Positions 54,569 to 64,000 of a DNA stretch of 64,000 nucleotides are shown here, piece after piece. The DNA comes from Sulfuriferula sp. Its GTDB lineage: Bacteria; Pseudomonadota; Gammaproteobacteria; Burkholderiales; Sulfuriferulaceae. The stretch is from the NCBI GenBank assembly GCA_013140765.1, contig JABFSE010000004.1, forward strand, positions 110,988-174,987, given 5' to 3'. Both the position numbers and the translations under genes were made by a program. The notes under the pieces are model-generated. The model worked only from the letters and a program-made list of their open reading frames with translations, was not told the DNA's origin and made no database searches. Numbering within the stretch: position 1 is the first letter of the stretch; each line of letters begins with the position of its first letter.

Positions 54569-57418
54569 TTACACAGATTCGTATCCTGCTTGCCATCCGC
54601 CCTCTGCCTGCCAAGCATCTGCCCAAGCCAGAACTTGCGCAACGGGGATAGGGCGAGCAATGCCATAGCCTTGCCCATAATCACAGCCCAAGCGCAATAA
54701 CATTGCGCTATGCTCACGCGTTTCCACGCCTTCAGCAATGACTTCACAATTAAACACACTGGCTAAACCTATCACCGCTTCCGTCAATGCCACCCCTGAT
54801 TTATCAATCAAGATATCCCGCACAAATGACTGATCTATTTTCAGCACATTAACAGGCAAATGTTTGAGGTAGCTCAATGAAGAATACCCCGTGCCAAAAT
54901 CATCCAATGCAAAACGCACACCTAAAGCCTGACAACCGATAATAGTGGTGTGCGCACAATGTAAATCACCCACTGTTGCCGATTCTAAAATTTCGATTTC
55001 CAACAAATGCGGCGGAACATCAGCATGGTTAGCCAATATCATTGCTAAACGCTGGCAAAAATCTAGCCGCTGAAAATGCAGTCCTGCGATATTGACGCTA
55101 ATTTCCCATTGCTTGCCCATCGCTAACCAAGCACTAATTTGCCGCAATGCTTGGGCTATAACCCATTCACCAATCGCAACGATTAAATCAGTTTGCTCAA
55201 CCAGCGGCAAGAAATCTAGCGGCAACACCAACCCTAGCTCTGGATGTTGCCAACGTAACAACGCCTCCATACCTTGAATTTCGCCTGTTCGCATATTGAC
55301 CTTGGGTTGATAAAACAGCACCAGCTCATTATTTTGCAACGCCTCTTTTACCCGCTGTATGCGCTCTAGGCTCGTGCGTGTTGCCAAATCGTTATCTAAA
55401 TCAAATAAATAATAGCGATTACGTCCTGCCTGTTTAGCTTGATACATGGCCTGATCAGCATGGCGCATCAAGGTATCGGCATCCACATCATCCAATGGGT
55501 ACACCGTTAAACCTATACTGGCATTCACGCTCATTGCGATACTGCCTACCGCGCATGGCTGCGCCACTGCTTGCATAATGCGCCGTAGCGCGATTTCTAT
55601 TTCACTGATAGCACGGAAATCATTAAGCAACAGCACAAATTCATCGCCGCCCAAACGCGCCACAGTATCATCGCCACGCATAGCTAGATTCAACCTGTGT
55701 GCGATTTCCACTAAGACTTTATCGCCTATTTCATGACCATATGTATCGTTAATCGGCTTAAACTCATCTAAATCGAGTAAACAAACGGCAGACAGCGTGT
55801 TATTGCGCCTAGCATTTGCTAATGAACGCGCAAACTGCTCATTCAATAAAGCACGATTAGGTAAGTTAGTTAGTGTGTCATGCCCTGCTTGCCAGCGTAC
55901 CGCACGCATGAGTTTGTGTTTATCCGTTACGTCATGAAATACCAGCACACAACCCAGCAAACGTCCATCGCTCATAAAAATAGGTGCGGCAGAATCCTCG
56001 ATGTTGTATTCAGCACCATGCCGCGCAATCAATACCGTATGATTCGCCAATGCCACCACCGTACCCTCTCGCAAAGCCTGTCTCGCAGGATTTTCGACAC
56101 GCACACGACTATCTTCATTGACAATGTTAAATACGTTTTCAACCGCCTGTCCTTGCGCATCGGCTAACGACCAACCTGTTAATTGTTCTGCTACCTGATT
56201 GATAAAATTGATATTGCCATGCACATCGGTGGTCAATACCGCATCACCGATGGAGGATAAAGTCACTTCAGCACGTTCTTTTTCCAAATATAACGATGAC
56301 TCCAACATTTTACGTGCCGATATATCAAAACAAATTGCTTTATAGCGTAACGGTTGGCGCGTTTTTTCATCCAGAATAGGGACGATGGTCACATCTAGCC
56401 AATACACTCCCCCCTGCTGGGTGCGGTTACATAATTCACCATGCCAAACTTGCCCACGGCCGATAGTTGCCCACAACGTTGCAAAAAAAGCACTGCTATG
56501 CGCCGCCGAATTCATCATGCGATGATGTTTACCTAATAACGCTTCGTGCGTATAACCCGATAACAACACAAATTTATCATTAACGTAGGTAATGTTCCCC
56601 GCCAAGTCAGTCTCGACTAAGATAGCCGCCGCACTCACGGCACGATGCTGCTCCTGTAAAGCGAAGTTTTTCGTGCTAATTTCTTCTAGCTGCTCTACTT
56701 GCAAAAGGTCCCGTTTATGCAAATCTTTAATCAAACGACCTAAGCGTAAATTGCCTTCATTAAAAGCGCGTACCAATGCACGCACATCTGGCGATCCTTG
56801 TTCCAACACCGTAAACTGATAATTACCTGACTGCATTTCACCGACGGCCGCGACCAACCGTCTGATAGTCATCAACCCTCGTCGTAACACGGTATAAACA
56901 AATAGACTAATAGCAACCATACCCACCAACACAAAGCCGATATAACGCCTAAAATCTTGCCATAATTGATTATTTTTGACGGCAGGATTAAACGTCATCG
57001 TCATATCACCATATTGCTGCCCGCTGTATTCGAGTGGTATGGTTAATTTTTGCGCGGCCAACCCCAGCCAATTGACAAACCAAGATGGGGCTATATTATT
57101 CACAGGAGCCGTATCTGTACCTAGCACGGACGCACCGTAACCATCGCGCCACATCAGTTGCAAAATCTCTGGACGCAACTTTGCTTGTGTTTGTAAATCC
57201 TGTTTAATACTGACGTAATCGCCTAACACCGAGTGCTCAACAATAGTAGGCAGCATAAAAACCGCTGTTTGCCGCAACATAGCTTGCGCACGCTGCTCAC
57301 CTAACTCACGCTCTTGACGCATATGGTCTATCAATATCACAGCAGCAACGAGGGCTACGAATAAAAGAATACCTGAAAGCAAGCGTGGCAACAGCCCAAG
57401 ATTACGCCAAAGTTTCAT
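54569..57418 (-). CDS. Membrane PAS-PAS-GGDEF-EAL cyclic-di-GMP enzyme
   Basis: A 949 aa signalling protein. Helices at about 12-31 and 158-178 bracket a periplasmic domain. HAMP-like linker follows, then two PAS domains (about 255-370 and 380-500), a GGDEF domain with intact GGDEF at 590-594 and an EAL domain with intact EAL at 718-720, plus DDFGTGYSS and VIAEGVET. Both cyclase and phosphodiesterase activities are possible by motif; which dominates cannot be told. The ATG overlaps the stop of the periplasmic binding protein gene (ATGA), so the two form a sensor pair. Confidence 0.92.
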   Translation of the reverse strand: MKLWRNLGLLPRLLSGILLFVALVAAVILIDHMRQERELGEQRAQAMLRQTAVFMLPTIVEHSVLGDYVSIKQDLQTQAKLRPEILQLMWRDGYGASVLGTDTAPVNNIAPSWFVNWLGLAAQKLTIPLEYSGQQYGDMTMTFNPAVKNNQLWQDFRRYIGFVLVGMVAISLFVYTVLRRGLMTIRRLVAAVGEMQSGNYQFTVLEQGSPDVRALVRAFNEGNLRLGRLIKDLHKRDLLQVEQLEEISTKNFALQEQHRAVSAAAILVETDLAGNITYVNDKFVLLSGYTHEALLGKHHRMMNSAAHSSAFFATLWATIGRGQVWHGELCNRTQQGGVYWLDVTIVPILDEKTRQPLRYKAICFDISARKMLESSLYLEKERAEVTLSSIGDAVLTTDVHGNINFINQVAEQLTGWSLADAQGQAVENVFNIVNEDSRVRVENPARQALREGTVVALANHTVLIARHGAEYNIEDSAAPIFMSDGRLLGCVLVFHDVTDKHKLMRAVRWQAGHDTLTNLPNRALLNEQFARSLANARRNNTLSAVCLLDLDEFKPINDTYGHEIGDKVLVEIAHRLNLAMRGDDTVARLGGDEFVLLLNDFRAISEIEIALRRIMQAVAQPCAVGSIAMSVNASIGLTVYPLDDVDADTLMRHADQAMYQAKQAGRNRYYLFDLDNDLATRTSLERIQRVKEALQNNELVLFYQPKVNMRTGEIQGMEALLRWQHPELGLVLPLDFLPLVEQTDLIVAIGEWVIAQALRQISAWLAMGKQWEISVNIAGLHFQRLDFCQRLAMILANHADVPPHLLEIEILESATVGDLHCAHTTIIGCQALGVRFALDDFGTGYSSLSYLKHLPVNVLKIDQSFVRDILIDKSGVALTEAVIGLASVFNCEVIAEGVETREHSAMLLRLGCDYGQGYGIARPIPVAQVLAWADAWQAEGGWQAGYESV

Positions 57419-58242
57419 CGTGTACGCACCTGTTGATGTTGGTAAAACACACGATAATTATCATAATCTTGTTGATTAGCAGATACAAAATTTAACGCCT
57501 TATCCCGTTTCAATAACGCTGATGCGGATAGCAAAATCGCCCTGCCCACCACATCCTGATTCATCCCTATCAATGCCGCTTGCACTTTTTCCACCGTTGC
57601 AACAGGTACACGCGGATTAACCATAATTGGCATATCAAAATAACTAGGGGATTGATACAACACGCGGTACGCCAATGGTTCGCGCTGGATATAGCTCTCC
57701 AGCACCACATTATTCACACCCGCCGCCGCAATCGTTTCATGTTGCAGATTAGACAAAACCGCTTCTTGATTACCCACGAACATCGTAGCTACGCTCACTT
57801 TGGATGCTTGTAGCTTTGCCATATTTACAGCATAGCTCGCAAAGCTATCCGTTGCGGGAAACCCAACTGTGCGCCCTTGCAAATCACTTAATTGCCGATA
57901 AGGTGAGCTTGCTAATACCACTAGCAAGCCAGAAATAGCCGCCCCATCCCACCGCGCTATAGGGCGATAACCCAATTTATCGCGCTCTGGCGTAAATAAA
58001 TGATTGGTATAAACAAAATCAAAATCCCCGCGCACTGTCATCATCGTTGTTTCTTGCGCAGTTTTACCCATTTTCAACACCAAGGGCACGCCTGTTTTTT
58101 CAGTAAGGTAGGCGAGAATAGGATTCCATAATTGCGCCGTTAATAAAACAGAACGCTGGTTTAATACGCCGAACTGCAACGGCTCGGCGGCAATAGCTGT
58201 GCTCGTAAACACGAACATCAAGCATACAAATATACGCCACAT
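57415..58242 (-). CDS. Periplasmic PhnD-like binding protein coupled to the GGDEF-EAL protein
   Basis: A 275 aa protein with a signal peptide (MWRIFVCLMFVFTSTAIA, cleavage near residue 18) and the PhnD/phosphonate-binding-like fold: LQFGVLNQRS, a VRGDFDFVYTNHLF segment and PATDSFASYAVNMAKL. No ABC permease or ATPase lies nearby. The gene overlaps the GGDEF-EAL gene start by four bases, so it more likely senses a ligand and signals through that membrane protein than imports it. A GGAG ribosome site precedes the ATG. Ligand unknown. Confidence 0.82.
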   Translation of the reverse strand: MWRIFVCLMFVFTSTAIAAEPLQFGVLNQRSVLLTAQLWNPILAYLTEKTGVPLVLKMGKTAQETTMMTVRGDFDFVYTNHLFTPERDKLGYRPIARWDGAAISGLLVVLASSPYRQLSDLQGRTVGFPATDSFASYAVNMAKLQASKVSVATMFVGNQEAVLSNLQHETIAAAGVNNVVLESYIQREPLAYRVLYQSPSYFDMPIMVNPRVPVATVEKVQAALIGMNQDVVGRAILLSASALLKRDKALNFVSANQQDYDNYRVFYQHQQVRTR

Positions 58243-58279
58243 ACATTCTCCAACCTCATTTTTTATTTTATCATTTACA

Positions 58280-58945
58280 TCATAACCTTAGCTTATCCAA
58301 CTGTATATGCTTGGCAAGCTGACATAAATCTATACTCGCTAAAAATGGCACAGAACCCAACAAAGGCGCGGGGATACGCTGCGTTAAACATTGTAAATTT
58401 TCATTAAATTGCGGCATATCCGCGTCTATACAATTAGCCACCCAGCCTGCCAAATGTAAGCCGCATGACCGTATCGCCGCCACGGTTAACAAGGCATGAT
58501 TGATACAGCCTAAACGCATCCCCACTACGAGTATGATAGGCACATTTAACGCGAGTGCCAGATCTGCTAATGTTTCTGTTTCATTCAAAGGAACCAGCCA
58601 ACCACCCGCACCTTCAACCACGACGACATCCGCCAACGCACTTAATTGCTGATATGCCAGCGCAATCAACGCAGCACTCATCGTCACGCCAACTTGTTGC
58701 GCTGCTAAATGTGGTGCAATCGGGGGATTAAAGCGATACGGATTAACTAAATCCAGTGGTGCATCAACATTGCCTGCTGACTGCAATGCGGTGACATCAG
58801 CCCAACAGCCATCCGCTTCCACGCCAGCGGCAACAGGCTTCATACCCACCACGCGCAAACCAGTGCTCGCCAATTGATGCAGCAAAACGGTCGCAATCAA
58901 CGTTTTACCGACATTGGTATCCGTTCCTGTGACAAAGAAACTCAC
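58280..58945 (-). CDS. bioD: Dethiobiotin synthetase
   Basis: A 221 aa P-loop enzyme closing the ureido ring of dethiobiotin from diaminopelargonate, CO2 and ATP. The P-loop is FFVTGTDTNVGKTL near the N-terminus, followed by MKPVAAGVE and VVEGAGGWLVPLN. The ATG overlaps the bioC stop by four bases. It is last gene of the bio operon. Confidence 0.95.
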   Translation of the reverse strand: MSFFVTGTDTNVGKTLIATVLLHQLASTGLRVVGMKPVAAGVEADGCWADVTALQSAGNVDAPLDLVNPYRFNPPIAPHLAAQQVGVTMSAALIALAYQQLSALADVVVVEGAGGWLVPLNETETLADLALALNVPIILVVGMRLGCINHALLTVAAIRSCGLHLAGWVANCIDADMPQFNENLQCLTQRIPAPLLGSVPFLASIDLCQLAKHIQLDKLRL

Positions 58946-59826
58946 AGTAAACCTTGCTCACTGCGTCGCCGCTGGATATTCATTTGCACTATTTGATAGC
59001 CATCCTGCGTGCGGTTTTTTTGATTTACCCAAGCATGACCATAAATCACTTCGTAAGTCGCGGGTAAACGTCCATCTTTGCGCCTGCGCTCAAACGCGTC
59101 CACTAATGCCGCCCAACGCGCTTTACCCATCAAGCCCGCATTACGTCCTGCAGTCACGTTGTGCGCACCGATGCCTTTGAGCTCATACAACATCGTTTTC
59201 AAATCGGCGTAAGTTAGCGTGATATATTCCATATCCATCACAGGTGTATTAAACCCTGCGCTCACTAACACATCGCCAATATCGTGCATATCCACAAATT
59301 CATTGACGTGGGTATAACCATCGACTTCAGCAAATGCCGACCGTAGTTCCTTCAACGTATCAGGACCAAAAGTGGCAAACATCAATAAACCATTAGGTGC
59401 TAACACGCGGTACAGTTCGGCAAAACTCACATTCAAATCGTTACACCACTGCAATGCAAGGCTAGACCAAATCATATCCACACTATTAGTTTTCAAAGGT
59501 AGCTGGTCTATATCACCACACACCGCATGAAAAGGCGCAGTGCCGCGTAATTTTTGCCACAGACTGGTTGGTGGTCGGGCAATTTTGAGCATAGCTTCTG
59601 CTAAATCCAGCGCAACGATTGCTGTGTCAGGGTAGCGAGTACGTAAATGTTGTGCGCCATAACCTGTGCCAGTGCCAGCATCAAGTACGACACGCGGCTG
59701 ATGCTTGATGTAAGCTAAACGCTCCAGCATACGGTCAGCGATTTCACGTTGTAACACCGCATTCGCGTCATAGGTAGTCGCCGCCTTATCGAATGCCTTG
59801 CGTACCAATTGTTTATCTACCGTCAT
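58942..59826 (-). CDS. bioC: Malonyl-ACP O-methyltransferase BioC
   Basis: A 294 aa SAM-dependent methyltransferase. It methylates malonyl-ACP so that the fatty acid cycle can make the pimeloyl chain. Motif I is VLDAGTGTGYGAQHL near residue 50, then the ALQWCNDL segment characteristic of BioC. It starts three bases after the bioH stop and overlaps bioD. Confidence 0.93.
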   Translation of the reverse strand: MTVDKQLVRKAFDKAATTYDANAVLQREIADRMLERLAYIKHQPRVVLDAGTGTGYGAQHLRTRYPDTAIVALDLAEAMLKIARPPTSLWQKLRGTAPFHAVCGDIDQLPLKTNSVDMIWSSLALQWCNDLNVSFAELYRVLAPNGLLMFATFGPDTLKELRSAFAEVDGYTHVNEFVDMHDIGDVLVSAGFNTPVMDMEYITLTYADLKTMLYELKGIGAHNVTAGRNAGLMGKARWAALVDAFERRRKDGRLPATYEVIYGHAWVNQKNRTQDGYQIVQMNIQRRRSEQGLL

Positions 59827-59829
59827 TTC

Positions 59830-60555
59830 TTATTCCAAAAAAGGGATGAGCACATCTTCAAACTGAGTACGATACGATAGAAATGGCGCGTGCGATGCGC
59901 GTGCTACTATATGCAAAATCGCATTGGGTAAATTTTGCGCTAACCATTTACCCGCGCGCACAGGCGCAAGCTGGTCTAAGCCACCGTGAATAATCAAGCT
60001 AGGCGTTATTAGTGAGTGCACACTATCACGCAAATCTGCGGTCAATAATATATCCAACCCAGCCTGTAACACGGCCGCATCAGGTCGTCCACGCGCAAAT
60101 AATAATTGCCGTAACTGTGCTAATAACACCCGCGCATCGTCATCACCACGCGCTTGCAAAGCCAAAAAACGTTTCAATGTCAGCTCATAATTATTCGCCA
60201 AATCTTGTGCAAACTGCGTTAGCACTTCAGCCGCAATACCGCATTGCCAATCATCACGCTGAGTAAAGCACGGATTCACGCCGACTAATACCAAGCGCCG
60301 CACGCGCGCTGGGTACAATTGCGCCAACGTCATTGCCACCTGCCCACCCAATGACCAAGCCACTAAATCAAACTTATCAGGCAAATCAGCCGCGATAGCA
60401 TCGGCTAAATTGGGTAAATGATATGGCGATACCGAAGCACGCTCACCATAACCTGGCATATCTATCAATAACGCACGCTCGCCCAACGACTGAGCAGTCG
60501 CCGTCCACACGCCGCTGTGCATACCCCAGCCATGTAACAATGCAACTGTGGTCAT
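59830..60555 (-). CDS. bioH: Pimeloyl-ACP methyl ester carboxylesterase BioH
   Basis: A 241 aa alpha/beta hydrolase that removes the methyl ester from pimeloyl-ACP methyl ester. The N-terminal LLHGWGMHSGVW oxyanion region, nucleophile WSLGG, and terminal His in RASHAPFL are visible. It overlaps the bioF stop by four bases and is followed by bioC. A complete BioC-BioH route to pimelate is therefore present. Confidence 0.93.
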   Translation of the reverse strand: MTTVALLHGWGMHSGVWTATAQSLGERALLIDMPGYGERASVSPYHLPNLADAIAADLPDKFDLVAWSLGGQVAMTLAQLYPARVRRLVLVGVNPCFTQRDDWQCGIAAEVLTQFAQDLANNYELTLKRFLALQARGDDDARVLLAQLRQLLFARGRPDAAVLQAGLDILLTADLRDSVHSLITPSLIIHGGLDQLAPVRAGKWLAQNLPNAILHIVARASHAPFLSYRTQFEDVLIPFLE

Positions 60556-61703
60556 GCCTGACCCATCGCATCTAATAGTCGCGCCACATCAGCCACCGTA
60601 TGCGCCGCCGATAAACTAATACGCAACCGCGCCGTATTCTGCGGCACGGTGGGCGGACGTATCGCAGGCACTAAAATACCGAGTGTAAGTAAACGCTCAC
60701 TAAGTGACAACGCCGCATGATTACTGCCAATTATCACTGGCTGTATCGCCGTATCACTCGCCCACAACGTCCACCCCTGTTGTAATAAGCCTGTACGCAG
60801 TTGCGTTACCAAAGCACGCAAATGTGCACGTTTATCGTCCGCCTGCGCGATGATGCTCAAGCTCGCCAATAAGGCGGCTGACAATATTGGTGGCGTTGCT
60901 GTCGTATAAATATAAGTGCGTGCTTTTTGTAGCAGCCAAGTAATCACAGCACTTTCAGCCGCAACCACAGCACCAAAAACGCCCGCCGCCTTGCCCAAGG
61001 TTGCCATATAAATAATGCGTGGCGACTGCACCCGAAAATGCGATAGTACACCACGTCCTGCGTCACCCAGCACGCCAAAACCATGCGCGTCATCTATCAG
61101 TAACCAAGCATCATACTGCTCGCACAATGCCAATATCGCGGTTATATCCGCAATATCACCATCCATACTGAATACGGCATCAACGACAACAATTTTTTGC
61201 GCTGCACGACTAGCCGCAAGCAAACGTGCTAATGCCGCCATATCAGCATGTGCATAACGGCTAAACTTTGCTCGCGACAACAACGCCGCATCATTTAACG
61301 AAGCATGATTGAGCTTATCAGCAAACACCTCACCATCGCGGCCGACTAAAGCAGTCACCACAGCAAGATTTGCCATATAGCCAGTAGAAAATAATAATGC
61401 CCGAGGCAAGGCGACAAACTCAGCAAAGGCTGATTCAAACGCATGATGTGCGGCATGATGCCCCGTCACCAAATGCGACGCACCTGCCCCCACCCCCATC
61501 GTGGGTAAGGCTTGTACAATCGCGCTGGCTAAATCAGGATGATTAGCCAAACCCAAATAATCATTACTGCAAAAAGACAATACCGACTGCCCATCAACCA
61601 CGACTTGCGCACCTTGCGCACCATCCAACAAGCGTCGCTGACGCAATAAGCCTTGCTCAGTAAGTGCCGCAATTTGATTAGTGAGACGAGATAAAGCGGT
61701 CAT
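60552..61703 (-). CDS. bioF: 8-amino-7-oxononanoate synthase
   Basis: A 383 aa PLP enzyme that condenses pimeloyl-ACP with alanine. FCSNDYLGLANHPDL, MGVGAGASHLVTGHH, the VDAVFSMDGDIADI and DDAHGFGVLG segments, and the PLP lysine in ATLGKAAGVFG are present. A GTG at 61760 extends the frame into bioB, but the ATG at 61703 gives family length. Neither start has a strong ribosome site. It follows bioB and overlaps bioH. Confidence 0.94.
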   Translation of the reverse strand: MTALSRLTNQIAALTEQGLLRQRRLLDGAQGAQVVVDGQSVLSFCSNDYLGLANHPDLASAIVQALPTMGVGAGASHLVTGHHAAHHAFESAFAEFVALPRALLFSTGYMANLAVVTALVGRDGEVFADKLNHASLNDAALLSRAKFSRYAHADMAALARLLAASRAAQKIVVVDAVFSMDGDIADITAILALCEQYDAWLLIDDAHGFGVLGDAGRGVLSHFRVQSPRIIYMATLGKAAGVFGAVVAAESAVITWLLQKARTYIYTTATPPILSAALLASLSIIAQADDKRAHLRALVTQLRTGLLQQGWTLWASDTAIQPVIIGSNHAALSLSERLLTLGILVPAIRPPTVPQNTARLRISLSAAHTVADVARLLDAMGQA

Positions 61704-61743
61704 TTTAGGCGTGTCAGTGCGTGCTTTTATCGACTCGCGACAC

Positions 61744-62721
61744 TCAATGGCAAGCCGCACCTTGTGGAACGATGCCTAATTTAGCTAACAAAGCGCGATC
61801 ACGCTCAACTTCGGGGTTGCCTGTGGTTAGCAATTTTTCACCGTAGAATATAGAGTTTGCACCAGCCAAGAAACACAATGCCTGTATCGCCTCAGACATC
61901 TTCGTGCGCCCAGCGGATAAGCGTACATAGCTTTGTGATAAAACTATCCGCGCCACCGCAATAGTCCGTACAAATTCCAACGGATCCATCGCTTCAGTGT
62001 CCTGCAACGGCGTGCCTTCAACTTGCACCAGCATGTTGATAGGCACAGACTCAGGTTGCGGAGTCAAATTCGCTAACTGCGCAATTAAGCCAGCCCGTTG
62101 CGTGCGCGACTCACCCATCCCCACAATACCGCCACAACACACGTGCAAATCCGCACCGCGCACGCGATCTAACGTATCCAAACGGTCTTGATAATCACGC
62201 GTAGTGATGATTTCACCATAGAACTCGGGTGACGTATCAAGATTGTGATTGTAGTAATCCAGCCCAGCATCTTTTAATTGCTCAGCCTGCCCATCCTTGA
62301 GCATCCCCAAAGTCGCACATGCTTCCAAGCCCATCGCTTTCACTTCTCTGACCATATCCAACACAGGTTCTAAATCACGTTGTTTAGGACCACGCCAAGC
62401 CGCTCCCATACAAAAACGCGTCGCACCAGCCGCTTTTGCCGCACGCGCTGCTTCCAGTACAGTCTCAATATCAAGCAAACCTTGATTTTCAACTCCCGTA
62501 TCGTAACGTGCGGCTTGTGGACAATAACCACAATCTTCAGAACAACCACCCGTTTTAATCGACATCAGTGTTGATAACTGCACTGTATTTGCATCGAAAT
62601 GTGCTCTATGCACAGTCTGCGCACGGAAAATCAAATCATTAAATGGTAAAGCGAAAATAGCCTCAATGTCGGCAACGCGCCATGTTACTGGTTCAGCTAT
62701 AACTTGTGTCATATCATTCAT
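61744..62721 (-). CDS. bioB: Biotin synthase
   Basis: A 325 aa radical SAM enzyme that inserts sulfur into dethiobiotin. The cluster motif is C60-x3-C64-x2-C67 (CSEDCGYC), then the [2Fe-2S] ligands in [11 protein letters not shown] and [14 protein letters not shown], and Arg in RLSAGRTKM. The ATG at 62721, with a GAGG ribosome site, is preferred over a frame open to 62751. It overlaps the preceding small membrane protein stop by four bases (ATGA). Confidence 0.96.
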   Translation of the reverse strand: MNDMTQVIAEPVTWRVADIEAIFALPFNDLIFRAQTVHRAHFDANTVQLSTLMSIKTGGCSEDCGYCPQAARYDTGVENQGLLDIETVLEAARAAKAAGATRFCMGAAWRGPKQRDLEPVLDMVREVKAMGLEACATLGMLKDGQAEQLKDAGLDYYNHNLDTSPEFYGEIITTRDYQDRLDTLDRVRGADLHVCCGGIVGMGESRTQRAGLIAQLANLTPQPESVPINMLVQVEGTPLQDTEAMDPLEFVRTIAVARIVLSQSYVRLSAGRTKMSEAIQALCFLAGANSIFYGEKLLTTGNPEVERDRALLAKLGIVPQGAACH

Positions 62722-63095
62722 TCTGTTACCTCTATTGTTAGATCTTGCCAATTTTCACGCCCCGCGCGAATAATATCCACGATACCGAACGGCACAACCA
62801 CCACTACTAAAATAAGCCACGCCGCTACCAAACCATGCCAATTACCAAATAAGCTATAAATAGGTTGCCCAAATATCACCATCGCACCCGTCGCACCATA
62901 AAAACGATACCCTGAAATTCGGTTGTAATACACAACACGAGCTTCAGGATGATGCGCCACTGACGCATATACGAATATCGATGCCGCTATCCATATCATT
63001 AACAACGGCGCAATTAAGGTCGCAGTTATACTGGCTATATTAAATAAACGTGCGGAAAATAAGGCACTTGCAGCTGTAATAGTTTTCGTAGTCAT
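62718..63095 (-). CDS. Small membrane protein, first gene of the bio operon
   Basis: A protein of about 125 aa (longer frame to 63152 from a TTG) with three hydrophobic segments (about 25-45, 70-90 and 88-108) and the conserved-looking [23 protein letters not shown] stretch in two parts. I do not recognise a named function. It overlaps bioB by four bases and shares a promoter region with comF on the opposite strand. A biotin link is by position only. Confidence 0.72.
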   Translation of the reverse strand: MTTKTITAASALFSARLFNIASITATLIAPLLMIWIAASIFVYASVAHHPEARVVYYNRISGYRFYGATGAMVIFGQPIYSLFGNWHGLVAAWLILVVVVVPFGIVDIIRAGRENWQDLTIEVTE

Positions 63096-63154
63096 GCCGA
63101 CAGTCAGATACAATAAAGGTCTAATTCTGTTCGATTTTATGGAGATAGTCAATT

Positions 63155-63853
63155 TTGAATAGACTCACACTAAACACCTGCTTAAAAATTGCACAGCGAC
63201 TGTTTCCACAAAACTGCTATCTTTGTAACGCAGAGTCTGGGGCTTATCCGATATGCACTGAATGCCAAGCCGATTTAACATTACAATCTATACACGCTTG
63301 CCCACTATGCGCGCACCCTACACCTAACAGTGATATTTGTGGCTCATGCTTACTATCACCGCCAGCTTATCAACGTACATTAGCCGCATATCAATATCAT
63401 TTTCCACTCGACAAACTCATACACGCATTAAAATATCAACATCAATTTGCGCTTGTCGATACACTCATCAACCCATTACTACTAGCCGAATATCGAGCAG
63501 ATGCCCTCATTGCTATGCCCTTACACCCGCTCCGCTTACGTGAGCGTGGCTATAATCAATCGTTGCTATTAGCGAATGCCATCAGTCAACAAAACGGCAT
63601 CCCCGTACTAACACACGCAGCCAGCCGCATCCGCAATACACCATCTCAAGCAGGGTTAGCATTAAAGTTTCGCAAGACCAATATACTGCAGGCATTTAGT
63701 GCTGATCCCGCGCAAGTTAGCGGCAAACACATCGCCATTATTGACGACGTAATGACTAGTGGGAGCACGCTACACAGCCTAGCACTCAGTTTAATTCAAG
63801 CTGGAGCCAGTGAAGTAAGTTGCTGGGTAGTTGCACGTGCGGTATTAAAATAA
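63155..63853 (+). CDS. comF: ComF family phosphoribosyltransferase-like protein
   Basis: A 232 aa protein with an N-terminal zinc-type cysteine block (CYLCNAESGAYPICTEC, CPLCAHP, CGSC) and a C-terminal PRTase-like domain with HPLRLRERGYNQSL and the nucleotide-binding IIDDVMTSGSTLHS. ComF proteins act in DNA uptake or recombination. The start is a TTG with GGAG about ten bases upstream. It is divergent from the bio operon; type IV pilus genes elsewhere in the window would fit natural competence. Confidence 0.9.
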   Translation: MNRLTLNTCLKIAQRLFPQNCYLCNAESGAYPICTECQADLTLQSIHACPLCAHPTPNSDICGSCLLSPPAYQRTLAAYQYHFPLDKLIHALKYQHQFALVDTLINPLLLAEYRADALIAMPLHPLRLRERGYNQSLLLANAISQQNGIPVLTHAASRIRNTPSQAGLALKFRKTNILQAFSADPAQVSGKHIAIIDDVMTSGSTLHSLALSLIQAGASEVSCWVVARAVLK

Positions 63854-63890
63854 TCAATAGATTACTAAAACATCTTAATTAAGGCGCAAT

Positions 63891-63925
63891 AAAAAACCCC
63901 CACCGAATTTCGGATGGGGGTTTTT
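63891..63925. terminator. Bidirectional terminator between comF and the rRNA operon
   Basis: A long stem with one bulge (CCCCCACCGAA / TTTCGGATGGGGG) is flanked by six A on the left and five T on the right. It lies just past comF and just downstream of the 5S rRNA gene on the other strand, so it can stop both. Confidence 0.9.
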
Positions 63926-63936
63926 GTTATGGGGAG

Positions 63937-64000
63937 TCTGACGATGACCTACTTTCACATGGGTAATCCACACTATCATTGGCGCAGTCTCGTTTCACGG
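63937..64000 (-). rRNA. rrf: 5S ribosomal RNA, 3' part, cut by window edge
   Basis: The reverse complement matches the 3' half of betaproteobacterial 5S rRNA: GATGACCTACTTTCACATGG, then the complement of CCATTGATAGTGTGG, and the run to GTTTCACGG. About 64 bases are visible. It is the last gene of an rRNA operon that continues beyond the right edge, transcribed leftwards. Confidence 0.92.

Noticed and set aside
57415..58242. Phosphonate or phosphite uptake system.
   Set aside because: No permease or ATPase genes are adjacent, and the gene is coupled to a c-di-GMP enzyme instead.
1..64000. CRISPR arrays, tRNA genes, prophage or complete insertion sequences.
   Set aside because: No regular repeat-spacer pattern, cloverleaf-like sequence, integrase or transposase was found by eye; short IS-like ends are listed only as repeats.

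Overview
The window reads as a continuous piece of chromosome from a chemolithotrophic, sulfur-oxidising betaproteobacterium, probably Nitrosomonadales-like. The evidence is gene order (glmM-folP-ftsH, rlmE/yhbY-DUF4149-greA-carB-carA; hlyC/corC-pilB-pilC-pilD-coaE-zapD-yacG; bioB-F-H-C-D), the sequence of the partial 5S rRNA at the right edge, and protein similarity by eye. No species name is claimed. Codon use looks even, coding density is high, and no complete mobile element, tRNA or CRISPR array was seen.

Layout. 1-9.3 kb: housekeeping genes, mostly on the minus strand (glmM start, folP, ftsH, rlmE, yhbY on plus, a DUF4149 protein, greA, carB, carA). 9.3-11.5 kb: a Crp/Fnr regulator, a perfect CRP-type palindrome, a small DUF2892 membrane protein and a ChaA-type antiporter. 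11.5-12.6 kb: a decayed island with IS-end-like repeats and a broken GHKL ATPase/STAS-like (DUF4325) pair. 12.6-20 kb: glyS/glyQ, a TerC protein, an EnvZ/OmpR-type two-component system and a FadL-type outer membrane protein.

20.2-38 kb is the metabolic core, all on the minus strand. It encodes a sulfite dehydrogenase (soeABC), sulfur relay proteins (rhodanese, TusA, DsrE3A), the sulfur-oxidising heterodisulfide-reductase-like complex (shdrC1-B1-A-hyp-C2-B2), two lipoate-binding proteins with a DsrE-type protein between them, and a dedicated lipoate assembly set (lipS1, sLpl(AB), lipT, lipS2). Together these give a cytoplasmic route from protein-bound sulfane sulfur to sulfite to sulfate, with the special lipoyl carrier made and loaded by neighbouring genes.

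38.2-54.5 kb: a small conserved protein divergent from soeA, CorC-like transporter, type IV pilus assembly ATPase/platform/prepilin peptidase, coaE, zapD, yacG, rpiA, ilvA, soluble lytic transglycosylase, bioA, trxA, rho, mltA and a Rof-like small protein. 54.6-63.2 kb: a biotin operon (small membrane protein-bioB-F-H-C-D) followed by a periplasmic binding protein translationally coupled to a PAS-GGDEF-EAL protein. 63.2-64 kb: comF, a bidirectional terminator and the 3' part of a 5S rRNA gene that marks the end of an rRNA operon running leftwards into the window.
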